Shown here one piece after another: positions 5,993 through 6,544 of a DNA stretch of 6,544 bases. Source of the stretch: Chloroflexota bacterium (GTDB lineage: Bacteria > Chloroflexota > Anaerolineae > Promineifilales > Promineifilaceae). The position numbers and the translations under genes are program-made. Under the pieces are notes generated by a model. It was not told the DNA's origin and made no database searches. It saw nothing but the letters and a program-made list of their open reading frames with translations. Each line of letters starts with the position of its first letter. The first letter of the stretch is position 1. The DNA is taken from contig QQUD01001045.1 of NCBI GenBank assembly GCA_008501785.1, positions 1 to 6,544 of the forward strand, given 5' to 3'.

Positions 5993-6544
5993 ATGACATT
6001 GCCCACGATTTTTGATTGGTTAGACTATATGAGTGCATTGCGGGGCTTCCCTGCGGTGTATTTGGTGTTGATAACGGCCGTTTTCGTAGCCGTTGCCTGG
6101 GATTGGCGACTTTCTATTTTTGCGCTGATGGGACTTTATTTGTCGGTTGGCTTGCTATTTGTCGATTTGATGGACCCACACCTGGCATTTATCAAAGTGG
6201 TTGTTGGTTTGTTTGCCTGTCTGATGCTTTATTTTACAGGGCGACAGGTCAATTGGGGGCGATTATTGCCCGACATCACGCTGGCCGAAACGCGTTCGAT
6301 TAAGCCAATTCGTATGTTGCGGATTGGTCCGTATTCTGCTCCCATGATTTTGCCGATACGAGCGGTGCTGTTGGCACTGGTGGCGATTGTTGGGCTGCTG
6401 TTTTCGCGCCTGTCATTTTTTCAACTGCCGCTGCTGCCTGAAGGGTTAGATTATTTGAATACGGCCGTTTGGGGATTGGCTGTCATTGGGTTGGGGGGCG
6501 TTGTGTTGGCCGATGACCCACTGCAAGCAGGTATGGGCTTGCTC
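5993..6544 (+). CDS. Multi-pass membrane protein, 3' truncated by window end
   Basis: From the ATG at 5993 the frame is open for 184 codons to the last base of the window, beginning MTLPTIFDWLDYMSALRGFP. The hydrophobic segments are typical of an integral membrane protein: about 21-37, 40-59, 64-82, 118-140 and 158-174. A polar loop at 84-116 includes GRQVNWGRLLPDITLAETRS. The last visible residues, ADDPLQAGMGLL, recall small membrane subunits encoded beside NADH-dehydrogenase/hydrogenase-like or Mrp-type antiporter complexes, but this is only an impression. Function is therefore left unassigned. Two ACGGCCGT copies lie in this frame, both read as Thr-Ala-Val, as in the other genes, which supports the frame. 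There is no Shine-Dalgarno. An in-frame ATG at 6029 (codon 13) is an alternative start. A weak TTGAAT at 5950 could be a -35 for a nearly leaderless transcript. Confidence 0.8.
   Translation, partial: MTLPTIFDWLDYMSALRGFPAVYLVLITAVFVAVAWDWRLSIFALMGLYLSVGLLFVDLMDPHLAFIKVVVGLFACLMLYFTGRQVNWGRLLPDITLAETRSIKPIRMLRIGPYSAPMILPIRAVLLALVAIVGLLFSRLSFFQLPLLPEGLDYLNTAVWGLAVIGLGGVVLADDPLQAGMGLL

Larger units (their letters stand above)
460..6468. repeat. Dispersed palindromic octamer ACGGCCGT, 13 copies
   Basis: Copies begin at 460, 2032, 2087, 2410, 2683, 2938, 4147, 4226, 4791, 5203, 5424, 6074 and 6461. Every CGGCCG I found in the window is flanked by A and T, and seven copies extend to the decamer AACGGCCGTT. 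The longest perfect palindrome is 16 bp (2934-2949). All copies lie inside coding regions. Nine are read as Thr-Ala-Val and four as Asn-Gly-Arg; none is in the third frame (Arg-Pro). Random expectation for one octamer in this length is about 0.1. Confidence 0.9.

Noticed and set aside
6016..6303. Closed 95-codon plus-strand frame near the right end
   Set aside because: It is out of frame with the longer hydrophobic frame from 5993, its composition is irregular (Cys-rich, no recognisable pattern), and the TAV-coded palindromes fit the other frame.

Overview
The window holds six protein-coding genes and no RNA gene, CRISPR array or transposase gene. Intermediate GC content, a secreted lipoprotein with a long Pro/Thr linker ending in PTPTP-type runs, and a very frequent short palindrome inside genes suggest an uncultured Chloroflexota (Anaerolineae/Ardenticatenia-like) bacterium. 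That assignment is an inference, because no marker gene is present.

Layout, left to right. (1) 1-279 (+) is the C-terminal part of an SCP2-type lipid-carrier domain protein, cut by the window edge. (2) 298-1467 (+) is an iron-containing alcohol dehydrogenase, 18 bp downstream and probably co-transcribed with (1), followed by a small hairpin with a T-run. (3) 1521-1614 is a non-coding palindromic element with 17-bp perfect arms and outer inverted repeats. (4) 1624-2424 (+) is a patatin-like phospholipase. (5) 2425-2556 is an AT-rich spacer with TACGGAT repeats. (6) 2557-4422 (+) is an intracellular cyclomaltodextrinase/neopullulanase-type GH13 enzyme. (7) 4572-4600 is a perfect 13-bp stem hairpin between convergent genes. 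(8) 4608-5801 (-) is a lipoprotein with three Ig-like repeats. (9) 5802-5992 is a divergent intergenic region with a second copy of the palindromic element and a minus-strand TATAAT box. (10) 5993 to the window end (+) is a multi-pass membrane protein, 3'-truncated.

The genes do not form one obvious pathway. The first two, and perhaps the patatin, fit lipid or aldehyde/alcohol metabolism. The GH13 enzyme fits cytoplasmic maltodextrin use. The last two genes concern the cell envelope.

The strongest unexplained signal is the octamer ACGGCCGT, which occurs 13 times in 6.5 kb where about 0.1 is expected in random sequence. All copies lie in five different coding regions, on both gene orientations, and only in the reading frames that encode Thr-Ala-Val or Asn-Gly-Arg. 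It resembles in principle the HIP1 octamer of cyanobacteria. I saw no new defence or mobile system.
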